A stretch of 64,000 bases of DNA from Zhihengliuella halotolerans (GCF_004217565.1 NZ_SHLA01000001.1:868001-932000); one strand, 5' to 3'. Shown: positions 1 to 9,384, counted from the first letter of the stretch. Numbers and translations are program-made. Notes: a model not told the origin generated them from the letters alone.

Positions 1-370
1 GACGGGAGTCACGGTGGCCGAGACGGAATTCGTCGATGGCAAGCGCCTCCCCAAAGCGGGTACCGAGCGGACGATCAAAGCGGATCTCGTACTCCTGGCT
101 CTGGGTTTCACCGGCCCTGAGCCCGCGGGTCTGCAGCAGCAGGCCGGCACCGAGTTTGATGACCGGGGCAATGTGGCCCGTGACGGTTACTACATGACCA
201 ACACGCCCGGCGTGTTCGCAGCCGGCGACGCCGGCCGCGGGCAGTCGCTGATCGTGTGGGCCATCGCTGAGGGGCGCGCATGCGCCGCCGCGGTGGACAA
301 GTACCTGATGGGCGAGACCCGATTGCCTGCCCCCGTGGCACCGACGGATCGCGCCATTTCAATGCTCTGA
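1..370 (+). CDS. gltD: Glutamate synthase small subunit, C-terminal part
   Basis: The reading frame is already open at the window edge, so only about the last 123 codons are present. The protein would be the NADPH/FAD subunit of glutamate synthase, feeding electrons to the large subunit for glutamate formation from glutamine and 2-oxoglutarate. Visible signs are the LVLLALGFTGPE segment and the closing dinucleotide-binding motif GVFAAGDAGRGQSLIVWAI, typical of the C-terminal end of GltD and related pyridine-nucleotide oxidoreductases. It ends 65 bases before pyk on the same strand. Other members of this flavoprotein family share the motif, but the ending fits GltD best. Confidence 0.85.
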   Translation, partial: TGVTVAETEFVDGKRLPKAGTERTIKADLVLLALGFTGPEPAGLQQQAGTEFDDRGNVARDGYYMTNTPGVFAAGDAGRGQSLIVWAIAEGRACAAAVDKYLMGETRLPAPVAPTDRAISML

Positions 371-435
371 CAGGAGCCTCTGCATCCGCAGGAGTCCCAG
401 TCGTGAACGAATGAGAAGAGGCGGTTAGTCGACGT

Positions 436-1977
436 ATGCGACGCGCAAAAATTGTGGCAACATTTGGTCCCGCAATCGGCACCTACGACAAGGTAGTGCA
501 GATCCTCCAGGCAGGCGTGGACGTCGCCCGGCTGAACATGAGCCACGGAGAGCACTCCACCCACGCTGAGAACCTCGCGAACGTGCGCCAGGCCTCGGCC
601 GAGCTCGAGCGTCCCGTCGGCGTCTTCGCCGACCTGCAGGGGCCCAAGATCCGTTTGGGTCGCTTCTCGGACGGCCCGCACATGCTGGCCGTCGGTGACA
701 CCTTCACCATCACGATCGAGGACATCGAGGGCACCAAGGACATCTGCTCGACGACGTTCAAGGGGCTGCCGGGTGACGTCAATGTCGGCGACCGCCTCCT
801 GATCAACGACGGACGCGTGGCCCTCAAGGCGACCGCGGTCGACGACGTCAAGGTCGTCACCGAGGTTGTCGTCGGCGGCGAGGTCTCCAACAACAAGGGC
901 ATCAACCTTCCCGGTGTCGCCGTCAACGTCCCCGCCCTGAGCGAAAAGGACGAGGACGACCTGCGTTGGGCGATCCGCGCCGACGTCGACATGGTTGCGT
1001 TGTCGTTCGTGCGTAACGCCGCCGACATCGACCGCGTGCACGAGATCATGGACGAGGAGGGTCGCCGGCTCCCGGTGATCGCCAAGATCGAGAAGCCGCA
1101 GGCCGTCGACTGCCTCGAGGAGATCATCGACGCGTTCGACGCGATCATGGTCGCCCGTGGCGACCTCGGCGTCGAGCTACCGATCGAAGAAGTCCCGCTC
1201 GTGCAGAAGCGTGCCGTCGAACTGGCCCGCCGCTGGGCGAAGCCGGTCATCGTGGCCACCCAGGTGCTCGAGTCGATGATCGAGAATCCGCTCCCGACGC
1301 GCGCCGAGGCCTCCGACTGCGCCAACGCCGTCCTCGACGGTGCCGACGCGGTCATGCTCTCCGGCGAGACGAGCGTCGGGGCGTACCCGATCAAGACCGT
1401 CGAGACCATGTCGCGCATCATCGAGAACACGGAGGAGCACGGCCTGCGCCGGATCCCACCGCTGGGCTCGCGTCCGCGCACGCGCGGCGGAGCGATCACG
1501 CGTGCCGCCGTCGAGGTCGCCGACCAGCTGGATGCGAAGTACATCGTCGCGTTCACGCAGTCCGGTGATTCCGCGCGTCGTCTCTCGCGACTGCGCCCGA
1601 AGCAGCCGATCATGGCCTTCACGCCGCTTAAGCACACGTTCAGCATCATGTCGCTGTACTGGGGCGTCCAGCCCCGCGTGGTGGCCTACGCCGACCACAC
1701 CGACAAGATGACCGCCCAGGTGGACAAGTCGCTGCAGCTCGAGGGGCTGGCGAACGTCGGCGACCTGGTCTGCATCGCGGCCGGTTCCCCTCCCGGCACC
1801 GCCGGGTCGACCAACTCCCTGCGCGTGCACCGCGTGGGCGACGTCGCCGACGCCGGTGAGCTGCTCGACGGTCACGAGCCGCCGGCGCGTGAGAAGGTCG
1901 GTCCGTGGCGCACTCGCGAGGAGGCGCTCGACGATCTGGTCACCCACATGCGGGGCGACCACCGGTACGACGACTAG
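436..1977 (+). CDS. pyk: Pyruvate kinase
   Basis: Converts phosphoenolpyruvate and ADP to pyruvate and ATP, the last step of glycolysis in the cytosol. The 513 residues begin with the typical RRAKIVATFGPA start; substrate and metal residues are visible as ARLNMSHGE (31-39), the catalytic lysine in AKIEKP (about K217, with E219) and ARGDLGVE (about 240-247), followed by LSGETSVGAYP. The start is the ATG after a GAAGAGG-like ribosome site. Length is close to the bacterial norm of 470-510, with a slightly long acidic C-terminal tail. A strong terminator follows at once. Its place before an ANTAR regulator, polA and rpsA repeats the order seen in mycobacteria. Confidence 0.97.
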   Translation: MRRAKIVATFGPAIGTYDKVVQILQAGVDVARLNMSHGEHSTHAENLANVRQASAELERPVGVFADLQGPKIRLGRFSDGPHMLAVGDTFTITIEDIEGTKDICSTTFKGLPGDVNVGDRLLINDGRVALKATAVDDVKVVTEVVVGGEVSNNKGINLPGVAVNVPALSEKDEDDLRWAIRADVDMVALSFVRNAADIDRVHEIMDEEGRRLPVIAKIEKPQAVDCLEEIIDAFDAIMVARGDLGVELPIEEVPLVQKRAVELARRWAKPVIVATQVLESMIENPLPTRAEASDCANAVLDGADAVMLSGETSVGAYPIKTVETMSRIIENTEEHGLRRIPPLGSRPRTRGGAITRAAVEVADQLDAKYIVAFTQSGDSARRLSRLRPKQPIMAFTPLKHTFSIMSLYWGVQPRVVAYADHTDKMTAQVDKSLQLEGLANVGDLVCIAAGSPPGTAGSTNSLRVHRVGDVADAGELLDGHEPPAREKVGPWRTREEALDDLVTHMRGDHRYDD

Positions 1978-1992
1978 CCGTCGCTTTCCGTG

Positions 1993-2032
1993 ACGCCGAG
2001 AGGCGGGTCCCTTGGGGCCCGCCTCTCGGCGT
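1993..2032 (+). terminator. Rho-independent terminator after pyk
   Basis: A perfect 15-bp stem (1993-2007 with 2018-2032) closes the pyk transcript. The loop-side bases TCCC and GGGG can extend it. Only a short T pair follows, as is usual in high-G+C actinobacteria. Confidence 0.85.
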
Positions 2033-2040
2033 TAAAAGCG

Positions 2041-2076
2041 ACCGGCCGCCCCCAGCGGGTGCTGGGGACGGCCGGT
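2041..2076 (-). terminator. Terminator of the ANTAR regulator gene
   Basis: Inverted repeat with ACCGGCCG (2041-2048) and CGGCCGGT (2069-2076) outside, CCCCAGC and GCTGGGG inside, and a single mismatch between them. It lies 13 bases past the stop of the minus-strand regulator, and the minus strand continues into a short T run. Back to back with the pyk terminator, it separates two convergent genes. Confidence 0.75.
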
Positions 2077-2089
2077 CGATGAAGGTCCG

Positions 2090-2692
2090 CTACTTGACCT
2101 GAGCCAGGATCGTCTCGGCGACCTCGCGCATGCTCAGTCGGCGGTCCATCGACGTCTTCTGGATCCAGCGGAACGCCTCGGGCTCCGTCAGGCCCATCTT
2201 CGTGGTCAGGACGCTCTTGGCGCGCTCGACGAGCTTGCGGGTCTCGAACTGCTCCTGCAGGGTTCCGACCTCACTCTCGAGGGCGATGATCTCGTCGTGA
2301 CGGGCCGCCGCGAGCTCGATCGCGGGGATCAGGTCGGAGGGGGTGAACGGCTTGACGACGTACGCCATGGCACCGGCCTCCCGGGCCCTCTCGACGAGCT
2401 CCTTCTGGCTGAACGCGGTCAGCAGGACGACGGGGGCGATGCGCTCCTTGACGATGGCCTCGGCGGCCGTGATGCCGTCCATGACCGGCATCTTCACGTC
2501 CATGAGGATCAGGTCCGGCTTGTGCTCGCGGGCCAGCTCGACCGCCTTCTCGCCGTTGTCGGCTTCGGCGACGACGTCGTAGCCCTCGCCCCTGAGGATC
2601 TCGACGATATCGAGCCGAATCAGGGTCTCGTCTTCGGCGACGATGACGCGCCGCGCGGGCGTCGTCGATTCATCTGCAGCGGCTTCAGACAT
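2090..2692 (-). CDS. pdtaR: ANTAR-domain response regulator (PdtaR-like)
   Basis: A two-component response regulator expected to act on RNA as an antiterminator through its C-terminal ANTAR domain. The 200 residues comprise a receiver domain (about 15-130) with acidic pair E20/D21, phospho-acceptor D65 in LILMDVKMP, T92 and K114, a short coiled linker, and an ANTAR domain (about 140-196) with the conserved run from ERAKSVL to MREVAETIL. The start chosen is the ATG at 2692, because AGGAGG lies seven bases upstream; a longer frame to 2731 lacks support. Position between pyk and polA matches M. tuberculosis Rv1626, which suggests PdtaR, partner of the PdtaS kinase. No kinase gene is in this window. 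Confidence 0.92.
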   Translation of the reverse strand: MSEAAADESTTPARRVIVAEDETLIRLDIVEILRGEGYDVVAEADNGEKAVELAREHKPDLILMDVKMPVMDGITAAEAIVKERIAPVVLLTAFSQKELVERAREAGAMAYVVKPFTPSDLIPAIELAAARHDEIIALESEVGTLQEQFETRKLVERAKSVLTTKMGLTEPEAFRWIQKTSMDRRLSMREVAETILAQVK

Positions 2693-2828
2693 GGGTGGTC
2701 CTCCTGTGTGCCCGGTGGGCGTTGGTGGCAAACGACGATTCTGCCCACAAGCCTATCGTCATGTAGATTAGTTTTCCGCAACAGCGTCGGGCAGAAGGAC
2801 CTTCGAGTCCGCTGCGCGACGACTTTGC

Positions 2829-2910
2829 GCCCGAGTGGCGGAATTGGCAGACGCACCGCACTCAAAATGCGGCGGGTAAAACCGTGTGGGTTCGAGTCCC
2901 ACCTCGGGCA
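2829..2910 (+). tRNA. tRNA-Leu (anticodon CAA)
   Basis: Acceptor arm GCCCGAG (2829-2835) pairs with CTCGGGC (2903-2909), followed by discriminator A at 2910. The anticodon stem carries the seven-base loop CTCAAAA, giving anticodon CAA. A long variable arm (class II) and the T arm with GGTTCGAGTCC are present. The 3' CCA is not encoded. It stands alone, with its own terminator. Confidence 0.95.
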
Positions 2911-2917
2911 CGTTCAG

Positions 2918-2951
2918 CCTCCTGCTCCGGAACTCCGGAGCGGGAGGTTTT
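2918..2951 (+). terminator. Terminator of the tRNA-Leu gene
   Basis: CCTCC-T-GCTCCGG (2918-2930) pairs with CCGGAGC-G-GGAGG (2935-2947), with one G-U pair and a four-base loop, and TTTT follows directly. It starts eight bases after the mature tRNA end. Confidence 0.85.
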
Positions 2952-2995
2952 CGCATGTGCGGGCAAGGGGCGTGCTGCCATTCATCTCCGTGGCC

Positions 2996-3001
2996 TAGGC
3001 T
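2996..3001 (+). promoter_or_regulatory. -10 hexamer TAGGCT, leaderless promoter
   Basis: TAnnnT hexamer whose last T is seven bases before the ATG at 3008. No Shine-Dalgarno sequence lies between them, so transcription probably starts at the ATG. Confidence 0.55.
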
Positions 3002-3007
3002 GGCCCC

Positions 3008-3571
3008 ATGACTCGTATGCGCTACTACGTCGCTGCCTCCGTCGACGGCTACATCGCCGACGAGCAGGAGGGGCTGGACTGGTTGACCCCGTTCGATTCG
3101 ACGCCCGGCATCGAGGAGGCGATCGGCGACTTCATGGAGCAGATCGGGGCGATCGCCATGGGTGCCGACACGTACGCGTGGCTCGTCGCCCACAGCCCGG
3201 GGGAGTGGCCCTACGGTTCCATCCCGACGTGGGTCTTCACGCACCGCGAGTTGCAGGCGGTGCCCGACGCCGACATCACCTTCGTGCGCGGCGAGCCCGC
3301 CGAGTGGGTCCAGGACATCAAGGATGCCGCTGGTGGCAAGGACGCCTGGGTGCTCGGCGGCGGATCGCTGGCGGGCCAGCTCATCGAGAGCGGCCACCTT
3401 GACGAGCTCATTCTCACCACCGTGCCCGTCATCCTCGGCGGTGGGCGCCGCCTCTTCGCGACCCGCGGATCCGTCGCGCTCTCGCTCACGAACCGCCGCG
3501 CGTTCGCGGACGGCGTCGTGGAGGACACGTACGACGTCGTCAAGCCCCGCACCAAACCGCGGCGGCACTGA
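3008..3571 (+). CDS. Dihydrofolate reductase family protein (RibD C-terminal domain)
   Basis: A 187-residue single-domain protein of the RibD C-terminal/DHFR-like fold that would use NADPH to reduce an unknown pterin-like or other substrate. It shows MRYYVAASVDGYIAD at the N-terminus, the AIAMGADTY segment, the nucleotide-binding glycines WVLGGGSLAGQL, and VILGGGRRLF near the end, all characteristic of the YyaP/YwjB group. There is no ribosome site; TAGGCT seven bases upstream suggests a leaderless message. It lies between tRNA-Leu and polA and does not seem to share their function. Its true substrate cannot be read from the sequence. Confidence 0.85.
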   Translation: MTRMRYYVAASVDGYIADEQEGLDWLTPFDSTPGIEEAIGDFMEQIGAIAMGADTYAWLVAHSPGEWPYGSIPTWVFTHRELQAVPDADITFVRGEPAEWVQDIKDAAGGKDAWVLGGGSLAGQLIESGHLDELILTTVPVILGGGRRLFATRGSVALSLTNRRAFADGVVEDTYDVVKPRTKPRRH

Positions 3572-3613
3572 GCCGGCACGGGTCGCGCACCCCTTTTCGC
3601 CGGCGTCGTCCCG

Positions 3614-3619
3614 TAGGGT
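3614..3619 (+). promoter_or_regulatory. -10 hexamer TAGGGT of polA
   Basis: TAGGGT ends seven bases before the GTG start of polA, without a ribosome site between. This fits a leaderless polA transcript. Confidence 0.55.
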
Positions 3620-3625
3620 AGTCGA

Positions 3626-6346
3626 GTGAGCAGCTCAGCCCAGAACTCGAATGTCAAAGCATCCTCCGCAGCCGAAGGCGACGCCCCACAGCGCCTTCTG
3701 GTCATCGACGGCCACTCGATGGCGTTTCGCGCGTTCTACGCGCTGCCGGCGGAGAACTTCGCCACGGACACCGGCCAGCACACGAATGCCGTCTATGGAT
3801 TCGTCTCGATGCTGATCCGCATGATTGCGGACCAGCGGCCCACCCACGTGGCCGTCGCCTTCGATCTCGACACACCGACGTTCCGTTCGGAGGAGTACGC
3901 GGAGTACAAGGGTGGGCGCAACAAGACGCCCGAGGAGTTCTACGGGCAGATCGACCTCATCCAGAAGGTCATGGAGGCGATGAACATCCCGCATCTGAGC
4001 CTGGACGGCTACGAGGCGGACGACATCATTGCGACGCTCGCCGCCCGTGGCGAGGACGCCGGTGCCGAGGTGCTGGTGGTCTCCGGCGACCGCGACGCGT
4101 TCCAGCTCATCAACGAGAAGACGCACGTGCTCTACCCGAAGAAGGGCGTCTCCGACATCCCGCCGATGGATGCCGCGGCGGTCGAGCAGAAGTACTTCGT
4201 GCGCCCGGAGCGCTATTCGGATCTCGCCGCCCTCGTCGGCGAAACGGCGGACAACCTTCCGGGCGTGCCCGGTGTGGGGCCGAAGACCGCGGCCAAGTGG
4301 TTGAACCTCTATGGCGACCTGGAGGGGATCTTCGCGAACATCGACGCGATCAAGGGCAAAGTCGGCGAGTCGCTGCGCGCCCACGTCGAGGACGTCAAGC
4401 GCAATCGCAAGCTGAACCACCTGCTGCGTGATCTCGATCTTCCCGTGGACTTCGCGGCCCTGACCCTGGACCGGCCCGACCGGGACGCCGTTGAGGAGCT
4501 CTTCGATGCGCTGCAGTTCAACACGCTGCGCAAGCGCCTCTTCGACCTCTTCGGCGAGGAGGAGGAACCGGTCGAGGAGGAGCCGATGCCCGAGCCGGAG
4601 CACCTGGACTCCGCCGCCGGCGTCGAATCCTGGTTCGCGGCCCGGGCCGGGCAGACCTTCGGCCTGCACCTCGCGACCGCCGAAGCGGCGGGAGCAGCGC
4701 ACGACGTCGTCGGGCTGGCTTTCGCGTCCGACGACGCGACCGCCTACCTGGACCTGGTGCACGCGGACCAGGCCACCGAGGCGGCCGTCGTCGCCGTGCT
4801 CGGTGAGGCCGGGGTATCCAAGACTGTGCACGACTTCAAACGGGCCTACAAGCTGCTCGCGGAGCGCGGGATCGACCTGGTAGGCGTCGTCGACGACACC
4901 ATGATCTCCGCCTACCTGATCCAGCCGGATCGCCGCAGCCACGAACTCGGCGACATAGCGCAGTTCCACTTGCGTGTGACCCTCGAAGCGGGTGAGTCCG
5001 CGGACAACGGCCAGCTGTCCCTGGGCCTCGACGACGACGTGTCGGCCTCGGCCGTGCGAGCGGCGTGGATCGTGCGGAAGCTGACCCTGCACCTGGCGGG
5101 CCAAGTCCTCGAGCGTGGTGCCAGCGGATTGCTGACGGAGATGGAGCTGCCGCTCGCCGTCACGCTGGCGCACATGGAGCGCACGGGCATCGCCGTCGAC
5201 GGGGCGAAGCTGGACGAGCTCCTCGGCGACTTCACCAAGACCATCGAGGCGGCGACCAAGGAGGCCTACGACTCGATCGGCCACGAGGTCAACCTCAGCT
5301 CGCCGAAGCAGCTTCAGGGCGTCCTCTTCGATGAGCTGGAACTGCCCAAGACCAAGAAGATCAAGACCGGCTACACGACCGACGCCGACTCGCTGCAGGA
5401 CCTGCTGATCAAGACGCAGCACCCGTTCCTCGTTGCCCTGATGGCCTACCGGGACGCGACGAAACTGAAGCAGACGGTCGAGGGCCTGCGCAAGGCCGTG
5501 GGCGAGGACGGCCGGATCCACACGACGTACGCGCAGACCGTCGCGGCCACCGGGCGCCTCTCGTCGCTGAACCCGAACCTGCAGAACATCCCCGTCCGCA
5601 GCGAAGAGGGCCGCCGGATCCGGGGCGTCTTCGTCGTCGGCGAGGGGTACGAGACCCTGCTGACCGCCGACTACTCGCAGATCGAGATGCGCATCATGGC
5701 GCACCTCTCGGGCGACGAGGGTCTGATCCAGGCCTACCGCGACGGTGAGGACCTGCACCGCTTCGTCGGCTCCCACGTGTTCGACGTCGACCCTGAGGAC
5801 GTCACCGGCGAGATGCGCTCCAAGGTCAAGGCCATGTCCTACGGCCTCGCCTACGGGCTGAGCTCCTTCGGGCTCTCCAAACAGCTGAAGATCTCGGTCG
5901 ACGAGGCCCGGACCCTCATGAAGGACTACTTCGCCCGTTTCGGGGCCGTGCGCGAGTACCTGCGCGGCGTCGTCCTCCAGGCGCGTGAGGACGGGTACAC
6001 GGAGACGATCGAGGGGCGCCGGCGCTACCTGCCGGATCTCTCCAGCGACAACCGGCAGCTGCGCGACATGGCCGAACGCGCCGCGCTCAATGCCCCTATC
6101 CAGGGCTCGGCCGCGGACATCATCAAGCGGGCGATGCTCGGGGTGCAGGCGGGCATTCAGGAGGCCGGGCTGGCCTCGCGCATGCTGCTCCAGGTGCACG
6201 ATGAACTCGTGTTCGAGGTCGCCGAGGGCGAACTCGAGGCGCTCGAGGTGCTTGTGCGGGAGCGCATGGGTTCGGCCGCGGAGCTCGCGGTCCCGCTCGA
6301 CGTCCAGGTCGGGATCGGCCGCAGCTGGCACGACGCCGGCCACTAG
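3626..6346 (+). CDS. polA: DNA polymerase I
   Basis: Fills gaps and removes RNA primers in replication and excision repair. The 906 residues have an N-terminal 5'-3' exonuclease domain (about 20-310; LLVIDGHSMAFRAFYAL, YEADDIIATLA, GVPGVGPKTA), a central domain resembling the 3'-5' exonuclease but without its usual acidic residues, and a C-terminal polymerase domain with DYSQIEMRIMAHLSGD (motif A), KAMSYGLAYG (motif B) and LQVHDELVFE (motif C). Loss of proofreading is normal in actinobacterial PolA. The GTG start follows a TAGGGT hexamer by seven bases. Genes either side (rpsA, coaE, uvrB) form the usual actinobacterial block. Confidence 0.98.
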   Translation: MSSSAQNSNVKASSAAEGDAPQRLLVIDGHSMAFRAFYALPAENFATDTGQHTNAVYGFVSMLIRMIADQRPTHVAVAFDLDTPTFRSEEYAEYKGGRNKTPEEFYGQIDLIQKVMEAMNIPHLSLDGYEADDIIATLAARGEDAGAEVLVVSGDRDAFQLINEKTHVLYPKKGVSDIPPMDAAAVEQKYFVRPERYSDLAALVGETADNLPGVPGVGPKTAAKWLNLYGDLEGIFANIDAIKGKVGESLRAHVEDVKRNRKLNHLLRDLDLPVDFAALTLDRPDRDAVEELFDALQFNTLRKRLFDLFGEEEEPVEEEPMPEPEHLDSAAGVESWFAARAGQTFGLHLATAEAAGAAHDVVGLAFASDDATAYLDLVHADQATEAAVVAVLGEAGVSKTVHDFKRAYKLLAERGIDLVGVVDDTMISAYLIQPDRRSHELGDIAQFHLRVTLEAGESADNGQLSLGLDDDVSASAVRAAWIVRKLTLHLAGQVLERGASGLLTEMELPLAVTLAHMERTGIAVDGAKLDELLGDFTKTIEAATKEAYDSIGHEVNLSSPKQLQGVLFDELELPKTKKIKTGYTTDADSLQDLLIKTQHPFLVALMAYRDATKLKQTVEGLRKAVGEDGRIHTTYAQTVAATGRLSSLNPNLQNIPVRSEEGRRIRGVFVVGEGYETLLTADYSQIEMRIMAHLSGDEGLIQAYRDGEDLHRFVGSHVFDVDPEDVTGEMRSKVKAMSYGLAYGLSSFGLSKQLKISVDEARTLMKDYFARFGAVREYLRGVVLQAREDGYTETIEGRRRYLPDLSSDNRQLRDMAERAALNAPIQGSAADIIKRAMLGVQAGIQEAGLASRMLLQVHDELVFEVAEGELEALEVLVRERMGSAAELAVPLDVQVGIGRSWHDAGH

Positions 6347-6378
6347 AGTCCGGCGCTGCGCGCCGAGGAAAGGAACAC

Positions 6379-7680
6379 ATGGAGGAGCTTCGGTTCGAGC
6401 GGTTCACAGTCGATGCCGCGGACGATCTTGATGCGCGCGCGGCGGACTGGATCCGCGCGTGCGAGCAAGGGTTTTACGGCCAGGATCCGGACGAGGCGTC
6501 GATCGGCCGCTCGCTCGAGTCGAAACGCGCGCGCGGGTCGGTGCTCACCGGCGTGTACGACGACGCCCAGGCGCCGCCGTCGTTGACCGCGGTCTGGCCG
6601 GTGGCGACCTTCGAGGAGTTCGCGGGCGAGATCACTCTGGCCCCCGGACGAAGCCTGCCGGCGCACCTGATCTCCGGCGTCACGGTGCGGGCCACGCACC
6701 GGCGACGGGGAATCCTGCGGCGCATGATGACCGAATCCCTGGACCGGGCGCAACAGGCCGGGCGCCCCATCGCGGCCCTGACAGTCTCCGAGGGCAGCAT
6801 CTACGGCCGGTTCGGTTTCTCGCCGGCGGCGTTTGCGCAGACCGTGCGCGTGGCCGTGCGCGACGGCCTCGGCCTGCGGGCCGACGTGCGCCGCACGCTC
6901 GAATCCTCGGGCCTCCGCGTCGTTGCCGTGCACCCGCGCGACATGGAGGCGATCCACGACGCCGTCGTCGTATCCTTCCACTCGGCGACGCCGGGATCCA
7001 TCGACCGGCTCTACGGGGACCGGCAGCGGGTCACCGGCCGCTGGGGCGGAGACGAGGGAGGCCCGGTCAAGGATCTGCGCGCCTACGCGTGCCTCGCGGG
7101 CGACGGGACGCCGCTCGGTTTCGCCACGGCGAAGTTCTCCGGCTGGAAGGACGACCCGCGGCGGCTGGAGATCACGGATCTGATGGCCGCTGACCCCAAG
7201 GCCGAGCTGGCTCTGTGGGAGCACCTGGGCGCCCATGACCTCGTGGGCGAGCTGACGTGGGGCGGGGCGCGCACCGACGATGCGCTGTCCTGGGCGCTGG
7301 CCAACCCGCGGGACCTCCGGACGGAGAAACGCACGGACTCGCTCTGGGTGCGCGTGCTCGATGTGCCGGCGGTGCTGGAGGCCCGCTCGTACGCGGGCCA
7401 GGGCACGTTCCGAATCGAGGTTTCAGACCCTCAGGGCCGGATCGAAGGCGCGTGGCGCGTCGACGTTGCCGATGGCGCAGCGGCGGTCCGCGCCGACGAG
7501 GCGCCCGCTCCGGACACCGTGTCCACCGACGCCGAGACGCTGGCCTCGCTGGTGACCGGTGCCATCGAGCCCTGGCAGGCCGCGGGCCTCGGCCGCCTCC
7601 GCGGCGACGAGACGGTGCTGGAGCTGGTCCGAGCGCTCTGGACCAACGAGGTCCGGCCGCTCTCGGCAACGTTCTTCTGA
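6379..7680 (+). CDS. Eis-type GNAT N-acetyltransferase
   Basis: A 433-residue acetyl-CoA-dependent acetyltransferase of the Eis (enhanced intracellular survival) family, whose members acetylate amino groups of varied substrates including aminoglycosides in mycobacteria; the substrate here is unknown. The N-terminal GNAT domain has the acetyl-CoA loop VRATHRRRGILRRMM (about 100-115) and VSEGSIYGRFGFSPA. A second degenerate GNAT domain and a C-terminal SCP2-like domain follow, ending in ATFF; Eis proteins use the C-terminal carboxylate in catalysis. The start follows AGGAAAGG with good spacing. It begins 32 bases after polA and may be cotranscribed. Confidence 0.85.
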   Translation: MEELRFERFTVDAADDLDARAADWIRACEQGFYGQDPDEASIGRSLESKRARGSVLTGVYDDAQAPPSLTAVWPVATFEEFAGEITLAPGRSLPAHLISGVTVRATHRRRGILRRMMTESLDRAQQAGRPIAALTVSEGSIYGRFGFSPAAFAQTVRVAVRDGLGLRADVRRTLESSGLRVVAVHPRDMEAIHDAVVVSFHSATPGSIDRLYGDRQRVTGRWGGDEGGPVKDLRAYACLAGDGTPLGFATAKFSGWKDDPRRLEITDLMAADPKAELALWEHLGAHDLVGELTWGGARTDDALSWALANPRDLRTEKRTDSLWVRVLDVPAVLEARSYAGQGTFRIEVSDPQGRIEGAWRVDVADGAAAVRADEAPAPDTVSTDAETLASLVTGAIEPWQAAGLGRLRGDETVLELVRALWTNEVRPLSATFF

Positions 7681-7867
7681 CCTCGCGGAGGCGGGGAATC
7701 CGCTTTGACCGCCTACCGGCTGAGCGTTAGACTGATCGGGCATGTCTTCAATCGTGTGCGCTCGCGCGTGCCCGGAAGATGAGCACTAATTCAAGATCCA
7801 CCTCGGAGCATGTCGGGACTTCCGGCTGCCCGACTGACGAAACTATCCACATCGGAGCCCCTACTAC

Positions 7868-9346
7868 ATGACCATCACCTCCAACGAGAAGACCGGTGCC
7901 CCCCAGGTCGCAATCAACGACATCGGCACCGCTGACGACTTCCTCGCGGCCATCGACGCCACCATCAAGTACTTCAACGATGGTGACCTCGTCGAGGGCA
8001 CCGTCGTCAAGGTTGACCGCGACGAAGTTCTGCTCGACATCGGTTACAAGACCGAGGGTGTCATTCCTTCCCGCGAGCTTTCCATCAAGCACGACGTTGA
8101 CCCGGGCGAAGTTGTCGCCGTCGGTGACAACGTCGAGGCCCTCGTCCTCACCAAGGAGGACAAGGAAGGCCGCTTGATCCTGTCCAAGAAGCGCGCTCAG
8201 TACGAGCGTGCCTGGGGCGATATCGAGAAGATCAAGGAAGAGGACGGCGTCGTTACCGGTACCGTCATCGAGGTGGTCAAGGGCGGCCTGATCCTGGACA
8301 TCGGCCTGCGCGGCTTCCTGCCGGCATCGCTCGTCGAAATGCGCCGCGTTCGCGACCTGGCTCCGTACATCGGCCAGGAGATCGAAGCCAAGATCATCGA
8401 GCTGGACAAGAACCGCAACAACGTTGTGCTGTCCCGCCGTGCATGGCTCGAGCAGACCCAGTCCGAGGTCCGCTCCTCCTTCCTCAACAAGCTGGAGAAG
8501 GGGCAGGTCCGTCCGGGCGTCGTCTCCTCCATCGTCAACTTCGGTGCCTTCGTGGACCTGGGTGGCGTCGACGGCCTCGTGCACGTCTCCGAGCTGTCCT
8601 GGAAGCACATCGATCACCCGAACGAGGTTGTCGAGGTTGGCCAGGAAGTCACCGTCGAGGTCCTCGAGGTCGATCTGGACCGCGAGCGCGTTTCGCTGTC
8701 GCTGAAGGCTACGCAGGAAGATCCGTGGCAGACCTTCGCTCGTACGCACGCCCTGGGCCAGGTTGTCCCGGGTAAGGTCACCAAGCTGGTTCCGTTCGGT
8801 GCGTTCGTTCGCGTCGAAGACGGCATCGAGGGCCTGGTGCACATCTCCGAGCTGGCAGTCCGCCACGTTGAACTTGCCGAGCAGGTTGTCTCCGTCGGCG
8901 ACGAGCTCTTCGTCAAGGTCATCGACATCGACCTCGAGCGTCGCCGCATCTCGCTGTCGCTGAAGCAGGCCAACGAGGGTGTCGACCCGGAGGGTACCGA
9001 GTTCGACCCGGCGCTCTACGGCATGGCAGCCGAGTACGACGACGAGGGCAACTACAAGTACCCGGAGGGCTTCGACCCGGAGACCAACGAGTGGCTCGAC
9101 GGCTACGACGAGCAGCGTTCCGCTTGGGAGGCGCAGTACGCCGCCGCCCAGGAGCGTTGGGAAGCGCACAAGAAGCAGGTTGCTCAGCACCTCAACGACG
9201 ACCGCGCTGCGGTCAACGAGGGCCCGGCCGAGACGACTGCTTCCACGTCCACCAGCTTCTCCTCGGACGCCCCGGTTGCCGACGCCGGCACCCTGGCTTC
9301 CGACGAGGCTCTCGCCGCACTGCGCGAGAAGCTCACTGGCAACTAA
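7868..9346 (+). CDS. rpsA: 30S ribosomal protein S1
   Basis: RNA-binding ribosomal protein that helps load mRNA. The 492 residues hold four S1 (OB-fold) repeats: about 35-110 (GTVVKVDRDEVLLDIGYKTE), 120-190 (GTVIEVVKGGLILDIG), 205-280 (GVVSSIVNFGAFVDLGGVDG) and 290-365 (GKVTKLVPFGAFVRVEDG), followed by an acidic, alanine-rich tail. Four rather than six repeats is the actinobacterial form. Codon use is strongly biased, as expected for a highly expressed gene. The 187-base gap upstream should hold its promoter and leader. A strong terminator follows. Confidence 0.97.
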   Translation: MTITSNEKTGAPQVAINDIGTADDFLAAIDATIKYFNDGDLVEGTVVKVDRDEVLLDIGYKTEGVIPSRELSIKHDVDPGEVVAVGDNVEALVLTKEDKEGRLILSKKRAQYERAWGDIEKIKEEDGVVTGTVIEVVKGGLILDIGLRGFLPASLVEMRRVRDLAPYIGQEIEAKIIELDKNRNNVVLSRRAWLEQTQSEVRSSFLNKLEKGQVRPGVVSSIVNFGAFVDLGGVDGLVHVSELSWKHIDHPNEVVEVGQEVTVEVLEVDLDRERVSLSLKATQEDPWQTFARTHALGQVVPGKVTKLVPFGAFVRVEDGIEGLVHISELAVRHVELAEQVVSVGDELFVKVIDIDLERRRISLSLKQANEGVDPEGTEFDPALYGMAAEYDDEGNYKYPEGFDPETNEWLDGYDEQRSAWEAQYAAAQERWEAHKKQVAQHLNDDRAAVNEGPAETTASTSTSFSSDAPVADAGTLASDEALAALREKLTGN

Positions 9347-9384
9347 GGTCCGGTCGCTACCACGTAGCAACTGAACTGTAGGAG

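Noticed and set aside
3635-6343. Frame of about 900 codons antisense to polA
   Set aside because: A known effect of high G+C with strong third-position bias. The sense strand encodes a complete, motif-rich PolA.
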